From NCBI GenBank assembly GCA_000328365.1, contig KB295847.1, positions 222,214-286,213 of the forward strand: a stretch of 64,000 nucleotides of DNA, in the 5' to 3' direction. The stretch comes from Capitella teleta (taxonomy: Eukaryota; Annelida; Polychaeta; Capitellidae). Position numbers and translations under genes: made by a program. This document shows positions 14,701 through 26,940 of the stretch, in pieces (the stretch's first letter is position 1; each line of letters starts with the position of its first letter). Below the pieces are notes generated by a model, which saw nothing but the letters and a program-made list of their open reading frames with translations, did no database searches and had not been told where the DNA came from.

Positions 14701-17700
14701 GTGTGAGACGCCTTTGTTGCTAATGTTGTGTCTCGTTTTAGTGTGCCATCTGTCCTCATAACGGACAATGGAACATAATTTACAGCGAAATAATTCAAAG
14801 AATGGTTGCGGACCTGGGGAGTGGAACATAAATTCACTTCTCTCTACCATCTTCAGACTAATAGAAAAACGGAACGGTTTAATGACACTATTCAGTAACT
14901 CCTCCTGAAGCTGACTGGCGGCTAGCCTCGTCGTCGGTCAGACTTCATGAGTGAGGCCCTGTTAGCCTATCGAACCACTATTAGAGCTCCTGGTATGACT
15001 CCCTACCTTGCTTCGTTTGGCATGAGACCAAGAGTCCCTCGTTGTCCAACGTCAGTCACAACCCCCGAAGAACGATTAAATAATTAACATGTTGCTGTGA
15101 ATGCTTTGAATTAATCTTAAGACGATTCTAAAGCGAGATACAAGGATGGTGAACCTCGTGGCGCAGTCGAATTGCCCATCGGAGCGTTTGTCAGTATTCG
15201 GGTATTGTCTCCTAGAAAAGGTCAACCAAAATGGCAATCCGGATACCAGGTCATTCACAGTAGTGGTCCTGCTTTGCGGCTTTGTAATATTGAAACCGGC
15301 ATAACGCTCCGGTTATACTTGACCCCGGAACAAATTGTAATTAGCCAGAATCGGCTGGCTACAGTAAAAATGACCGGCTAGCTGCTTAAGCCGCTCCACC
15401 AACCAGAGATATCGGCTCAACATTGAGATCTGCGGCTGGCAGCAGCTTGAAATGGCTTGGCAATCGTTGCTGTGTCATCCCATACGTATAATGATGCCAT
15501 TAGTTAACGCAAACATGCACTACTCTCTACGTGTGGTACTAGTGTGGTAATTTTGGAATTGGACGATTTCCAAATCCTATGATGTCCCACTCAATTACAC
15601 TCTCTTGCTTTACTCAAGTTCAAGAGGTTTAGGGCGTTTCATAAACTTCAATAGGTTATTTTTACCCTTGAACATCATAATCACCATCATCACTTTGTTG
15701 TGCAGTAAAACTCCACCCATTCATTCATTCATTTTGTTGTGCCTGCTGACGCAAATTCAGCAGGGTTCCAATTAACCTATTTATTGCAAGCAAATAATAT
15801 ATGCAGCAGGAAGAGGAAGCAAATAAAGGAACAGGTTGGAAGAGGAAGAGGATGGCGAACCGAATGTGTTGTTGCATCAGGATGTTGAATGAACAATTCG
15901 CGGGTTTTTTATGTCTCGGTTTGCAATTATTGAGCAACCTATGTGTTACATGTATATATAACTTAACTAATTGCAGGAAAATTAACAGGATTTCACTAAT
16001 TTTTCAGACCAACAACAGTAATGTATGAAGACAAACAGTGTAATGAACCAATTAAGTGTTACGAGAGGCCAATACAATTAATTTTTGGCCTCTGAATTCT
16101 CAAATGAGGGTTCGGCAGTGCTGTAATTATAAGCTTCAATATTTAAAGAGCAAACAATCTAAAAGTGGCAGGCTTAATGCCAGGTACACACCATTAATAT
16201 ACATGTAGCTAGTAACAAGTTATTTACAAGTGCTAGTACTCATAAAGGAATATTTTACATTAACCCTAGTACGTATTATTAGTATACTGCGCATCCTTTG
16301 CCAGTTCGATATATTTTGGGATAACCCTCAAACATGTATATGTATATGTATGGGTATACATCGGCGGCGGCTAGTACATATCGGCGGCGGCTCCGGGGTC
16401 TAGGTTATACCAATAGGACGTAAGAGTCATCCCTGAGTCGCTTCCTTATGAACCAGTGGACCCTCTCCCCAAGCGCAAAAGTGTAAAGGAAAATAACCTG
16501 CCAGGTACGGTTCCTCCTTTGATACTTCTACTAAAGTCGTCGATGTGTTCTCGAAGACCCACTACTTTGAAATAGTATTCGCTGTCGAGTTGTTTTCTTT
16601 GATGCCCCCTCCTCAGGGGCAGTAGGTGCGGTTGTGTATTTCTATTTACTAGCTAATTCTGAACAAACTTAGAGATAGTTGTGTATTGAAGACGTTTGGT
16701 GCATGATACATGTATCTCATAAGTACCATGACAGCCTATCATGGATCTCAGTTAGTTGTCGACTCTGTCCCTTTTAGCAGTGAGTGTGTATCTATACCTC
16801 GATACTTTCCCTTGTTGAGCTCATTTTGTGTTGTGTTGCTGCTAGCACGAGGACAGGGATCACCATAGTTCCCCGATTGGTCCCTATAGTCCAATTGTTG
16901 CTTCCCATTACAGGGCCATCATGCTCTATTGTAATTTCGGTATGCGAGGAGTGCACGCCTCGTATTTACACCGGACTACGTCGGAAGTGTGCTACTTGAC
17001 ATACGGATTCACTGGGCATCACAAATACGCCGTGAATATTTTTTTGGAATTCCACTTTTCTCTCATAAATTGTGTAAAGGTTGAAGCATCATGTGTTTTC
17101 AAAATATGCTCCCAAATCTCTGTTTTGTTAAATTTGCCGAAAGCCAGCTGATCGTTTCACTTCCTGAAACCTGATTCCTGTTTTACAGGAGGCGAGAATC
17201 TGGTTGTGGATCGTCTAATTAAATTTATCGTCTTGACGTCACAAGTCACTTAAATTGTTTCTGTGACCGGATCCTTTGGAATTCTGATACGCCCCTCCTT
17301 GGTCCTTGTTTATATATATTTTTATATTGGCCCCTTAGTCGGAATTTGTTGCTGTGTTTACGAGATGCAAACACCCTTGATTATTTCTTTTGCATAATCG
17401 TTACTATAGTTGCTAAGGAGTTGCAACATGTTTCGGTCCCTTATTGTTCCTTTGCAAGCGATCTCGGTGAAGCTCGTTTGTATTCAAAATTATATGACGT
17501 AGTCTAAGATCATACCGGAAGCTCCTACCATAGTGATCGGCGTTGCCTCTGGCCATATAATTGATGCTAGTCAATGTAAATTCCAGAACCCGATGGTTTG
17601 TCCCAATACTATCAGGCAACGAATGCCTTGTGCCGAAGGAATCATAACTAAGAACAAGAATCTTTTTAGCGAATGTAGGTTTCAAAACATCAATGTATCT

Positions 17701-18964
17701 CTGCCCGTTGTACAACAGTTGAGCGAGCGTCACATAATGCTAACCACAACTGGCGAATCAATCGAGCAACGTTGCGTATCAGACACTTCGACTGCTACCT
17801 TGAAGGAAGGGGTATACCTTCTGACTATTGAGGCCGAGTGTACTGTAGAGAACAATCAGCATTGGTCGTATACTGATGGTAGAGATTAAATGAGAAGTTT
17901 CTGTCACGAGGAATTACTTTAAATTTTACTCTACCCACCCTTAAATGGACTCGCTTTGGTGAACTCCACGATTTTGTCTAGCATAAACTACCAACTCTGA
18001 ACCAACTGAAGAATCTTGGCGTCCTCGCTAGTCATACTAACTACATGGCCTGGATAACTCTCATCGTTACCTTGATACTAACAAGTATCTTGATTGGAGG
18101 CATGGCGTATGCGTATAAGTGACATAATGCAAAAATAAATAGTAACTATGGCACTGATAACCCTTTAGTTAGGATGAGCGAGTTAAAGAAACTCGTTGCC
18201 AAGGTAATTCCCCTTGACCTCCCATCTCATGTTAGAAACTCCCCTGTCCATACCCAGTCCCTGGCCCCCTGTTGCTCGACTGGTATTCAGTGTAGTTTGG
18301 TGGAGCAGAGCGACACGCCGTGACGCTGAGTGACGAGGAATGACGGATGACGACCCCCGCTATTGGACAATGGATCGCGAAACGACCCAGAACCCAAGCA
18401 AAACTTCGCCCTCTTGACGGCCTACGAAGTCTGTGAAGAACTCTGTGGCGATGGCCTGAACTAGATATCATGAACTGTAATCCTTAATTAACGTGTATAT
18501 TTCTATTTTTATGTGGACATTCTCATGTATGATTTGTCAGCTGATGACTCTTAGTTTATCCTTACAAAATTTAACAAAGTACTCGAACTGTTTATAGTTT
18601 GTAAAGCAATAACAATCACCTTGTCCTAAGCAGGCCACGAGCATTCGTGACGTCAACAGGTTACATTGAGTACAACTCTCGTTATAAGCGGGATAGAATT
18701 TATTAAATCGTTGCAAATGCGTAGCTAACACAGTTTCGTGTCCTGGTCCATGCGTCACGATCACACGATGTCGGCTGACGTCAATCACTGACTTTATGAG
18801 CGGCCGAGTACTCCTCCTCATTGTCTTGATAATCTTGGTATTCTGGACTGACAGAACCAGAGCTGAGAATCGTCAGCAAGCATTACCCAAAATTTAGAGT
18901 CAGATTAAAGCGAGTCTAACTGTCTCACTGTGTCTTCACCGATTGTGAGATTGAGTCAACGAAC
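11733..18964 (+). mobile_element. Envelope-bearing Ty3/gypsy element (fossil)
   Basis: Parts recognised in order are: a terminal-repeat segment (11733-11777); a gag region ending in a CCHC zinc knuckle (about 11800-12800); a retropepsin segment with a DTGSN motif (about 13050-13350); RNase H (about 13600-13900); integrase with an HHCC-type N-terminal region (about 14170-15380); and a downstream env-like region (about 16800-18130) that is cysteine-rich and ends in a single hydrophobic anchor segment. A 45-bp terminal-repeat match recurs at 18920-18964 with two mismatches. The order gag-pol-env suggests an errantivirus-like gypsy. The element is clearly broken, with roughly ten or more interruptions, and looks old. 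Confidence 0.75.
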
Positions 18965-19702
18965 ACCAACAGTTGAGGGCCCCTGAGTGTCTGCAACAAG
19001 CGATATAAGAGACAGCCTAGAAATTGACTTCCAACGATATTATTTGATTCTGATAGTGACCGTGGATCAGTGGATTTGGTGTGGTTGTGGTTATATGCGT
19101 TATTTTGCGTGTGTCTACGGCCACCACCTGCTCAGGGTGTTTAACGGCATGGCGGTGTACAGCAATGTATGTTTACGATGAGAAACGCTAGATTACTAAG
19201 CCGATGCACAAGATCGAGATACACACAATTAGACGCGGAGTACGCAAGTGCTTATTATATATACACACAAAAGTTGTACAAGAAAACAGAAAGAAAAATT
19301 CACATCAGTACGTGTCTCCATTTTCCCCCGACAAACGTGACTAGCTTCAATATATTGCTAGTTTTCTTTATTTTTCATTATTTAACAAATTTGATATTGC
19401 GCCAAATCACAAGAAGTAAGAAAAAAAAAAGAAAAAAAAAACCGTCCCGAGAATGCGCATAACAATAAGATGAATGGTAATAAAGTTAATAAACACATAT
19501 ATAATAATTTAAAATTGGTCTCTCAGCAGTCACATAGGCACATACATGTATACGGATATAACCTTTCAAAAGGAAACAGACGATCTCTTTAGTGCTCGAA
19601 TTCGTAGATGTGAAATGAGTTTTGGGATTGCTTAATATATTTGCTTGTTATGCAGATTGTTGGATGCAGTTATAATATCATATTAACTTCAAATCAGCTA
19701 TA
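18965..19702. other. Spacer between the gypsy fossil and the pogo-type element
   Basis: No gene is recognised. It contains an A-rich/poly-A tract at about 19418-19442, which might be the tail of a retroposed fragment. Confidence 0.35.
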
Positions 19703-20655
19703 CAGTAAAACCTCGATGTGTCGAACACCCGTCCCTCGAATGTCTCCCTGTGTCGAAGTTTTTTTGAAGTCCCGACGATTCTCCTATACTTTACCATTAG
19801 CATTAACATCTGTCCCTCGAACGTCTCATTCTCGAATTTATCCCTGTGTCGAAGTGTTTTCTGTGTCCCCGAGACATATTTTCGATCTATAGCTCGAAGT
19901 CGAAAAATTTTATAAACATATTTCTCAGTTTGGTTACTTCAAAGAGAGTTAGGCACAGTTGCTTACAATTAAAACATCAAAACATCCCCGCCCCACAAAT
20001 CAGTCGGCAGCCTTTATCTCTCCTATGTTTAAGCCGCGACCAAAGCGAGGCTGACCGTGGATCTCATCTAAGGCATTAAATTGTTGTTGGTGTGCTTGTG
20101 ATGATCTTTAATGAATTGCCGACCAAAGACAGCTCACATTCGAAGCTAGAGTTAATTAAAGAAATCCAGCCTTAGATCTGTTATGAACTTTCTGACAGCT
20201 TTAATATCAAAGCAATCAACAATAATATCAAAGATGTTTGTTTAGAGTGTTTTTGCGAGAAACAGTAAAAATCTAGTGACCAACAGTCTTCAGCATCATG
20301 AGATCATCAGCATCGCTATGGCTACAAAACGCAAGCTAGACGTGAAAACACTTGAGACCTTTAGATCTACGTAAACAACCTTCTGTGAAATTCTTTTTTC
20401 CCCAAGACTTCCAAGAAAATTTCATCTTTTGGCATTACTTTTTTATTAATATTTGTTAATTACTGTTTCAATCACAAAATCATAGCCTCTCATAGTTGCA
20501 TAACGTGCATAACGCATATCGTCAATCAAAACGTCAGAACACGATTTGAAATCATAACGGTCATATCATAGCGGCCTCGATCCCTTCGTCGAAGTATCCC
20601 TAAGTCGAAGTAATTGAGCTAACCCCACGAACTTCGACATATCGAGGTTTTACTG
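19703..20655. mobile_element. Pogo/Tigger-type non-autonomous DNA transposon, 953 bp
   Basis: The ends are inverted repeats: CAGTAAAACCTCGATGTGTC on the left and its near-complement ending GAGGTTTTACTG on the right. TA dinucleotides flank both sides (19701-19702 and 20656-20657), the target-site duplication of pogo/Tc1 elements. Sub-terminal copies of 'tccctcgaa.gtct' and 'ccctgtgtcgaag' repeat in the first 200 bp. No transposase frame is visible, so it is non-autonomous. A roughly 40-bp internal core is shared, in inverted orientation, with the short element at 37227-37373. Confidence 0.85.
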
Positions 20656-21043
20656 TATTTTGATTTTGGTGACACAACTAGAGTGTATAATATAAACATT
20701 TAAACGTGAATGTAATAACATGCTCCTGGGCCATGCTAATTATGTATGTGTGGTATTCACAATCGGTCAACAGACATGACTGTTTCATCTGACATTTTAT
20801 CTCGAATGCATGTACCTGAAAATGTACATATGGCTTAATTTTGCATGTAATCGTAATTGCTTGTAAATTACACTTATGCATGCTCTCTTATATCGAAATA
20901 TCTCCACGAAGTACCTGTGATAAGTGCGTACCTGAACCCGGGTAAAAATCACACCGTCAGAACTTCTTATCTCAATCTTGACCTTTCAACTCTTGTTTGT
21001 TGTCATTCTGTAGCAACACTTGTGATGCAAATCAAATGAATCA
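20656..21043. other. 5' flank of cadherin-like gene 1
   Basis: Non-coding sequence between the pogo-type element and the ATG at 21044, presumably promoter and 5' leader. No core promoter element is assigned. The transposon ends only 388 bp upstream of the start codon and could have contributed regulatory sequence. Confidence 0.4.
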
Positions 21044-24000
21044 ATGGCGGCCACAGAAACATACCTGATTTTGATGAGCGCGTTTCTCTGCACCGTTCCA
21101 GGATGCAATGCAGTCTACAAAACAGGTAAATATATAAGCATATTTTCTGTTTATCAGAACATCCAAATTCCAATTGCTTTCATTTTTTTTTTCAGCATGC
21201 TTGGAAGGTGGGCAGCCAGCCGGGGAGGGTCTGTACGACAAGGGGTTATTGCCTGACGTCATACCAGGAGCCATGTACCTTATGAAGGATACTGGAGCAA
21301 TCAACTGTTACGGAGTCATCAGAGTAATTACCTAATTATAAGATTTAATTAGCATATGCAACATACTCTGATTTGTCATATAGGAATGGAAGTACTTCAA
21401 AGTTGGTCCTTGTGAGGCAGCAAATTTCTTTGTTTGGAGATCCCTTATTGCTGATGAGTATGCATTGGTTGGGAGGAATAAATACGAGCCAGCTTTGCAT
21501 GGCTGCTCAGATACGGGTCAGTTAATATAATGTTATGATGTGCAATGTATTAATCATATCTTACTCTCTAGTAGACATAGTAACATTTGGGGTTCGTGGG
21601 GATGAGCAGATTCCAGTGGAACCTGGTGATATCATTGGATGGTCAGTCATTTGAACTTTGACCTTTCCTATTTCTGATTATTTGATTATTCGAATTTTTG
21701 AATTCTTCATTGCTTTTGAACACTTTATTGTCATGTACAATCGTATTGTCTTCACTAATTCATAAATTTGTAAGTATATATATAAATATAAATATATATT
21801 TTATTTTTGGTGTGAATTTTAGAGATGCTCCTCAGATATCCGAATCCGATGTTCGGTTATCTGGTACCCCAATCTGAACATTTTTATTTGAAGATATACC
21901 GTTAGAATCTCTAACATCAGTGCTTTCAAAACAATCTGTTCCAATGCCTTTGCTCCATCATGTCATGATTCACAGAAGAATAAAGAAAAACACTTAATTT
22001 TACTTCAGGGCACAACTAGAAACTGGTGGAATGATATCTACTACCAACTCAACACTCACCCAGCTCTCCTTACTTACGCCAGGGAATCCAGGAGTAACGC
22101 ATCCTTCTAGTGACTTCACTGAAATTAAAATAGAAATCTCACTGCAAGCCATCGTCACCAGATGTAAATTGAGTAATTTGTGCCAATATATTGACGTGAA
22201 TGCATTTATTTTGGCAGCCGTTCTTCCCCTATTCAGTACGTTACCAAGGGAACAGAACATAACAGAAGGATACTCAAAACTCACATACAACGTTAAAGCT
22301 GTACATCCTACGAATATCATGCCTCAGAGGTCTTCATCTGTAATGGACGATCCAGTCGAAATTACGTACAACCTGTTGGCACACCAAGACAAATTCACCA
22401 TTGGACTCACGGGTATTTATGAAATTCCGATAAACCTGCAGAAACTTAAAATCTACTGACACATCTTTCTGTGTAGATGGAAAAGTGGAAGCAATCAATG
22501 ACGTTTATTATGAAGCGGGAAATATTTATGAAATCCCGGTCGCGGCTTCTGCTATGGCAATGACTGCAACAGCTACCTTGACTATTACAGTGACCGAACG
22601 ACAGAAAGAATTGACCATCAAAGGTCCATCTGATGTTTTTATATCAGCTTTGGACAAACGACAGGATGACGAGGTTAGTTTCGGCATGTTTGCTGGGTAC
22701 AGCATAGCGAAGGAGTTGCCACGTCTAACCAATTTCCAGGTCTTCAGAGTCTTTTTAGACACGTACACAGGAGAAAAGGATGTCAAATTTTACTTTGATC
22801 ATAGTTATCCATATAACCTAATCTCGCCCAAGACTACCCAAGCTGCACCCCCATTCTACGTTGATGAGAACACTGGTGGGTCAACTCTTGAGTAGTCAGC
22901 AAACAATGACATGAATTTGTATTTCTCAGGAATTATCAAAAGTGTGATGGATTTGACCAAATATGTGCATGATAACTCTTACTTGGAGACTGCTACGTTT
23001 CAGTTAAATGTGATAGCCACAGACGGGGTACTCTGGGATGGTCAGACAGTTTCAGTCACAATCAGTCATCTTCGAAAGAAACCTTCATTCGCCAATCTTC
23101 CCCATAGCATTAGGGTTACCGAAGAAGTGGTAGCCATGACTGAAATCTTCCAGGTAAATTCACATGTAGACGATGTGGTCCACACAATTCATAAATATTG
23201 TTGCTGTTTTAGTCTGAGATCACATCAACATACCCAACAGAAGCAATCCACTATGAGCTATTTTCTGTTGTTCCTGAAGAGAATTTTGACAGCTTTCAAA
23301 TTGATTCACAAAGTGAGTTGAATTGAAAATTCATCTCGATATATTATTAAGTGCGTAAAATCTTGTCAATCAGCTGGCAGGGTATGGATTCGTGATGGTC
23401 ATGATTTGATTCGAGAAGAAGACTACGTTTTAAGCATATCAGCCCAAGACATCGTAAATGCAACCACGACTGGACAGCTGACCATACACGTGGACACTGT
23501 CAACCAACCACCATATTTTGAACCACAGTTCTACCAAGCAAAGGTTCCAGAAAAATGTAATGAGGTACTTGGAGCACTATCAAATAAGACTCGTACAAAT
23601 TAGATCACGCAGGACACAACCGGCAATTGTGAATTTCCATGGGATGGTGCTGGAATTACGCTCACTGCTTTTGATCGAGAAAACAGCAATCTGAATTGTA
23701 CTCTACTTTGGCAAGAGCTGTACTATAACTACTTTGCACTGGAAGGATCGTGTGATTATTTGGTCCTGAACATTATTAAAACTATTGACGTTGATCTCAA
23801 CCCGAACATGCAATCCATCAACCTAACTACAACAGCCATAGACGTTGAAGGTCTGGAGGCCATGGCTTACATCCAGCTGGCTTTTTATGATATAAATGAT
23901 CACACACCTCAGTTTGAACAATCAGGGTACTCCTACCAGCTTGATGGTAAGTCTGTTAAATTGAAGTGCAAAGTTGATTGAATCTTCCTTTAGAGAATAC

Positions 24001-25739
24001 TCCAGGTGGAGTGAGTTTATTTCAAGTGTTTGCTGAAGACGACGACCTGACTTCACCCAATAATGAAATTAGATACTCGATTGAAGGGGCTCTTGGAGAC
24101 AAGTTTTTCAAGGTATGGTAGACAAATTGTCAGTTTTGGGACTGTACAAGATTGAGTGGATATAAGGTGTCTTTGAATTCAGACATTTTACGTGCAACGT
24201 TGTAGACATCAGATATAAGATGCAGATTAATTGCATGTGTTTTTATCAATAATAGATTGATCCAGATTCTGGGGTTGTCAGCACCAAACAAGCCGTAGAC
24301 TTCGAAGTTTACCCATTCATCGATTTTAATATCAAAGCAGAAGACCTTGGGACCCCAAAAAAAGAGAACACCATCGGTGCCTCGGTCATCATCAACGATC
24401 TCAATGACATGCATCCTGGATTCGAGTGCTTGAATAGAGCAGAGGATGATCCATACCCAACTGACCAAAACTGCTTCTACAACCTAGAACTCAGATCAGA
24501 CACTACTATAGGATACGAGCTCGTGCAACTGGTAGCAATGGACAATGACACTATCAGCCGTAAGCAAGTGAATCAATAATTTCTTCATTTTCATAAATTC
24601 TCATTCAGCTGATGTATTCTTCCTCTTCTTGAAACCCGACTCACATTTTGCAATTCACGACACCAATGGCACAATCGAATCCACCCGCAAGATGTCTGAT
24701 TATACCAAGTACATCCTGTACGTCTATGCTGAGGATCGTGGAAGTCCAAATTTGATTTCACAGTTGGTATCCATTTACTGAAGTGTAATCCTTTAGTAAT
24801 GCTATTTTTATAGAATTCAATACGTTCGCGTGGATGCCTATCCGGCCAAGTGGCATCTCATTGATATCACTTTGGAAATATCTATTCGGCAATTCATAGC
24901 TACTCAGCAACGTTTTCAGGAAATGCTACGTGAACTTCTCAATCCGTGGCATGTAAAAATTGATAGTTTCAAACTATACAAAGAGAAGTAATATTCTCGA
25001 GATACAGCTGATCAATTCACTAAGCTTTCAGTCTTTTTCAGAACAAAAGTCACAATATATGCTCTCTCTGATGCGTCAACTTATGCAATCAAGAACTTGC
25101 GTTTGGAGAAGAAGTTTGTTCACCGTGATGCTTTGTTAAGCAAACTTCGTAAAAACATTCACGGTGAGATTTAAAGAGTTACCATTGGACATGATTCATT
25201 CGGTTATAATACAGGTACACCAAGTGACAGTTTGATAGAGCATGGGAAAGAGTTTGGTCCTATCCGCGTCATGCCAACTTATCCAAATTGGTGGCTTGAC
25301 ACGATTGAAGGCATCGCGACCATTTGTGCCCTATGCCTGCTCTTTGTTCTTCTATGTATCACAATAGCTCTCATTATCTGCTGGAAAATGGAAACACTTT
25401 GTTTTGGAAAGAAGTCAGTAAACTCTCACTAACAAATATTATATCGCAATACTTATCTTTGCAAGGCCCGATGAACCGGTCAAACCTAAGCGCCCTCCGA
25501 CACCAATTCCAGATGAATTCCAAATGAAGCTACGCTATGGCAATGGGACTCCAACCATACGGCACAGAAGTGCAGCCTTTACACCTAATAGTGACGGTCA
25601 GGACGAGAATATCGAAGAACACAACGCAAAGGGCAATGACCTCAAAGACTCTCCGCTAACAAGGAAAGCATCTGTGGACACCATCCACACTTTGGTATAT
25701 GACGGAAGCCCAAAACCAACCATGGAACTCGAACTTTAA
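21044..25739 (+). CDS. Single-pass cadherin-repeat receptor, tandem copy 1
   Basis: About 18 short exons from ATG at 21044 to TAA at 25737-25739; most introns are 48-100 bp. The order is: signal peptide (MAATETYLILMSAFLCTVPG); an N-terminal module (GAINCYGVIREWKYF, ANFFVWRSLI, EQIPVEPGDIIGW); about six divergent cadherin repeats, with clear linkers YDINDHTPQFE and NDLNDMHPGFE and repeat cores such as KIDPDSGVVSTKQAVDFE and YVYAEDRGSP; a membrane-proximal domain at 24815-25164; a TM helix (IATICALCLLFVLLCITIALI); and a cytoplasmic tail with PKRPPTPIPDEFQMKLRYG. The likely role is surface adhesion or recognition; the ligand is unknown. The frame is continuous once a 48-bp intron (23565-23612) is removed. 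It has a tandem paralogue at 28029-35556. Some linkers lack full calcium motifs, so several repeats may be calcium-free. Confidence 0.88.
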
Positions 25740-25812
25740 TAATAATAATCATCATCATTTTATTCATGCCATCATTGACATACATTTTTTTTAAAAAAAT
25801 AATAATGACATA
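25738..25812 (-). repeat. Dispersed repeat abutting the cadherin 1 stop codon
   Basis: The segment 'catcattttattcatgccatc.attgacatacatttt...aataataatgacat' recurs at 38493-38563 in the same orientation. On the minus strand it ends with AATAAA-containing sequence and an ATT-rich tail, like the 3' end of a SINE or LINE. It starts within a base or two of the gene's TAA codon, so it forms the start of the 3' UTR. Confidence 0.6.
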
Positions 25813-26259
25813 TAAAGGAAAAAAAGCGCATTAAAGTGAACGTCATTCATTCATTCATAACCGTGTATCGTCTTAAGTCTCAACGTCCGTCCAACTATCA
25901 AAGTGATATTAACCCTGCATATTCCTGTTTATCCAAGCGTTTAACTTAAACTCACATAATGAACGGTTTAGATCATTTCATGGAATACGAATATTTATTT
26001 TGTGGAGCAAATAAACTGTAATTGTTTAGTTTGTATACATTTTTTGTTTGTTCATTAGAATTATTTTGACGCATTTTGCATGAAAAATTGAAATGCAATG
26101 CGCAACTGCAAGGGGTGTTAAACCGTGTTATAATTGCCGGGTATCGGATAGTGTCACACAGACCCAGTGCAATCGGTGTCCATAAAACTCAATTACCGTA
26201 GGCCAAACCAATCAGGAGTTAATCATAAGCCAGGTGAGAGTTATTTATTCCTTTGAGGG
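25813..26259. other. Intergenic sequence after cadherin gene 1
   Basis: AT-rich; no gene or clear repeat was recognised. AATAAA-type signals occur near 25996-26012 and could serve the upstream gene. Confidence 0.35.
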
Positions 26260-26940
26260 CCCTCAATGCTAATACAAGCAACACGCCTGGATGCGTCATT
26301 CACAGTATATATGCACTTTAAGAGGACCTCTGATTATTGTGAATTAGTAACGGCAAATGAAACCTGCCTGTCGACTGAAAAGCCTGCAATTATCACAAAA
26401 CGCAGCTGCATGGATAGTCGTGAGAGTGCCTCGATGGGAGCACACAACTCCAATCCTCAGAGAACTACACTGGCTACCGGTGGAACAACGGATTACATTC
26501 AAACTGTGTGTTCTTTGAAGCTATTCATAATAAAACCCCGGCCTACATAAAGTATAAGGCCGCCCTAGTAGTAGTAGTAGTACATAAAGAAGATAATATC
26601 ATTAAAATCCCCGACAAGGACGCTTCGATCACAGGCAGCCGTGCTCCTGAATTTGACAAGAACTATGTCCATGTGTGTTGACCGCGCTCTCTTCGTTGCT
26701 GGGCCACGAGAATGCAACAAAATACCTGCAAATGTACGATCTTGTGGGAATTGAGACGATTTTAAGAAATATTTGAAGGCTTATTTATTTCGATCAGTTT
26801 TTTGTTTGCTGAACTATTTTATGTACTTCAGGTTTTATGTTTGTAATTGTTTTATCTTGCTTTTTACATGTATATATACGGATCTGAAACATTATATCTG
26901 ATTTATGCGTTTAAGAAATAAAGTTATATATAAATATCTA
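26260..26940 (+). mobile_element. LINE 3' end fragment (CR1/L2-like)
   Basis: The plus strand encodes the extreme C-terminus of a LINE ORF2: a TGYRW..GLHS / RITFKLCVL segment corresponding to the family 'LHWLPV..RI.FKl', then HNKTPAYIKYKAALVV, then DRALFVAG.RE.NKIP.NVRSC and FKKYLKAYLF, matching the usual 'S..Va.PrlWNsLP...r....F...LKt.LF' ending. Frame changes and a (GTA)n run inside the coding part (about 26566-26581) show a dead copy. It ends in an AAATAAAG plus TATA-rich tail near 26915-26940. Confidence 0.7.

Noticed and set aside
23601-23603. In-frame TAG in cadherin gene 1
   Set aside because: It lies inside a 48-bp GT-AG intron (23565-23612); the exons join in frame as NE-DTTGN.
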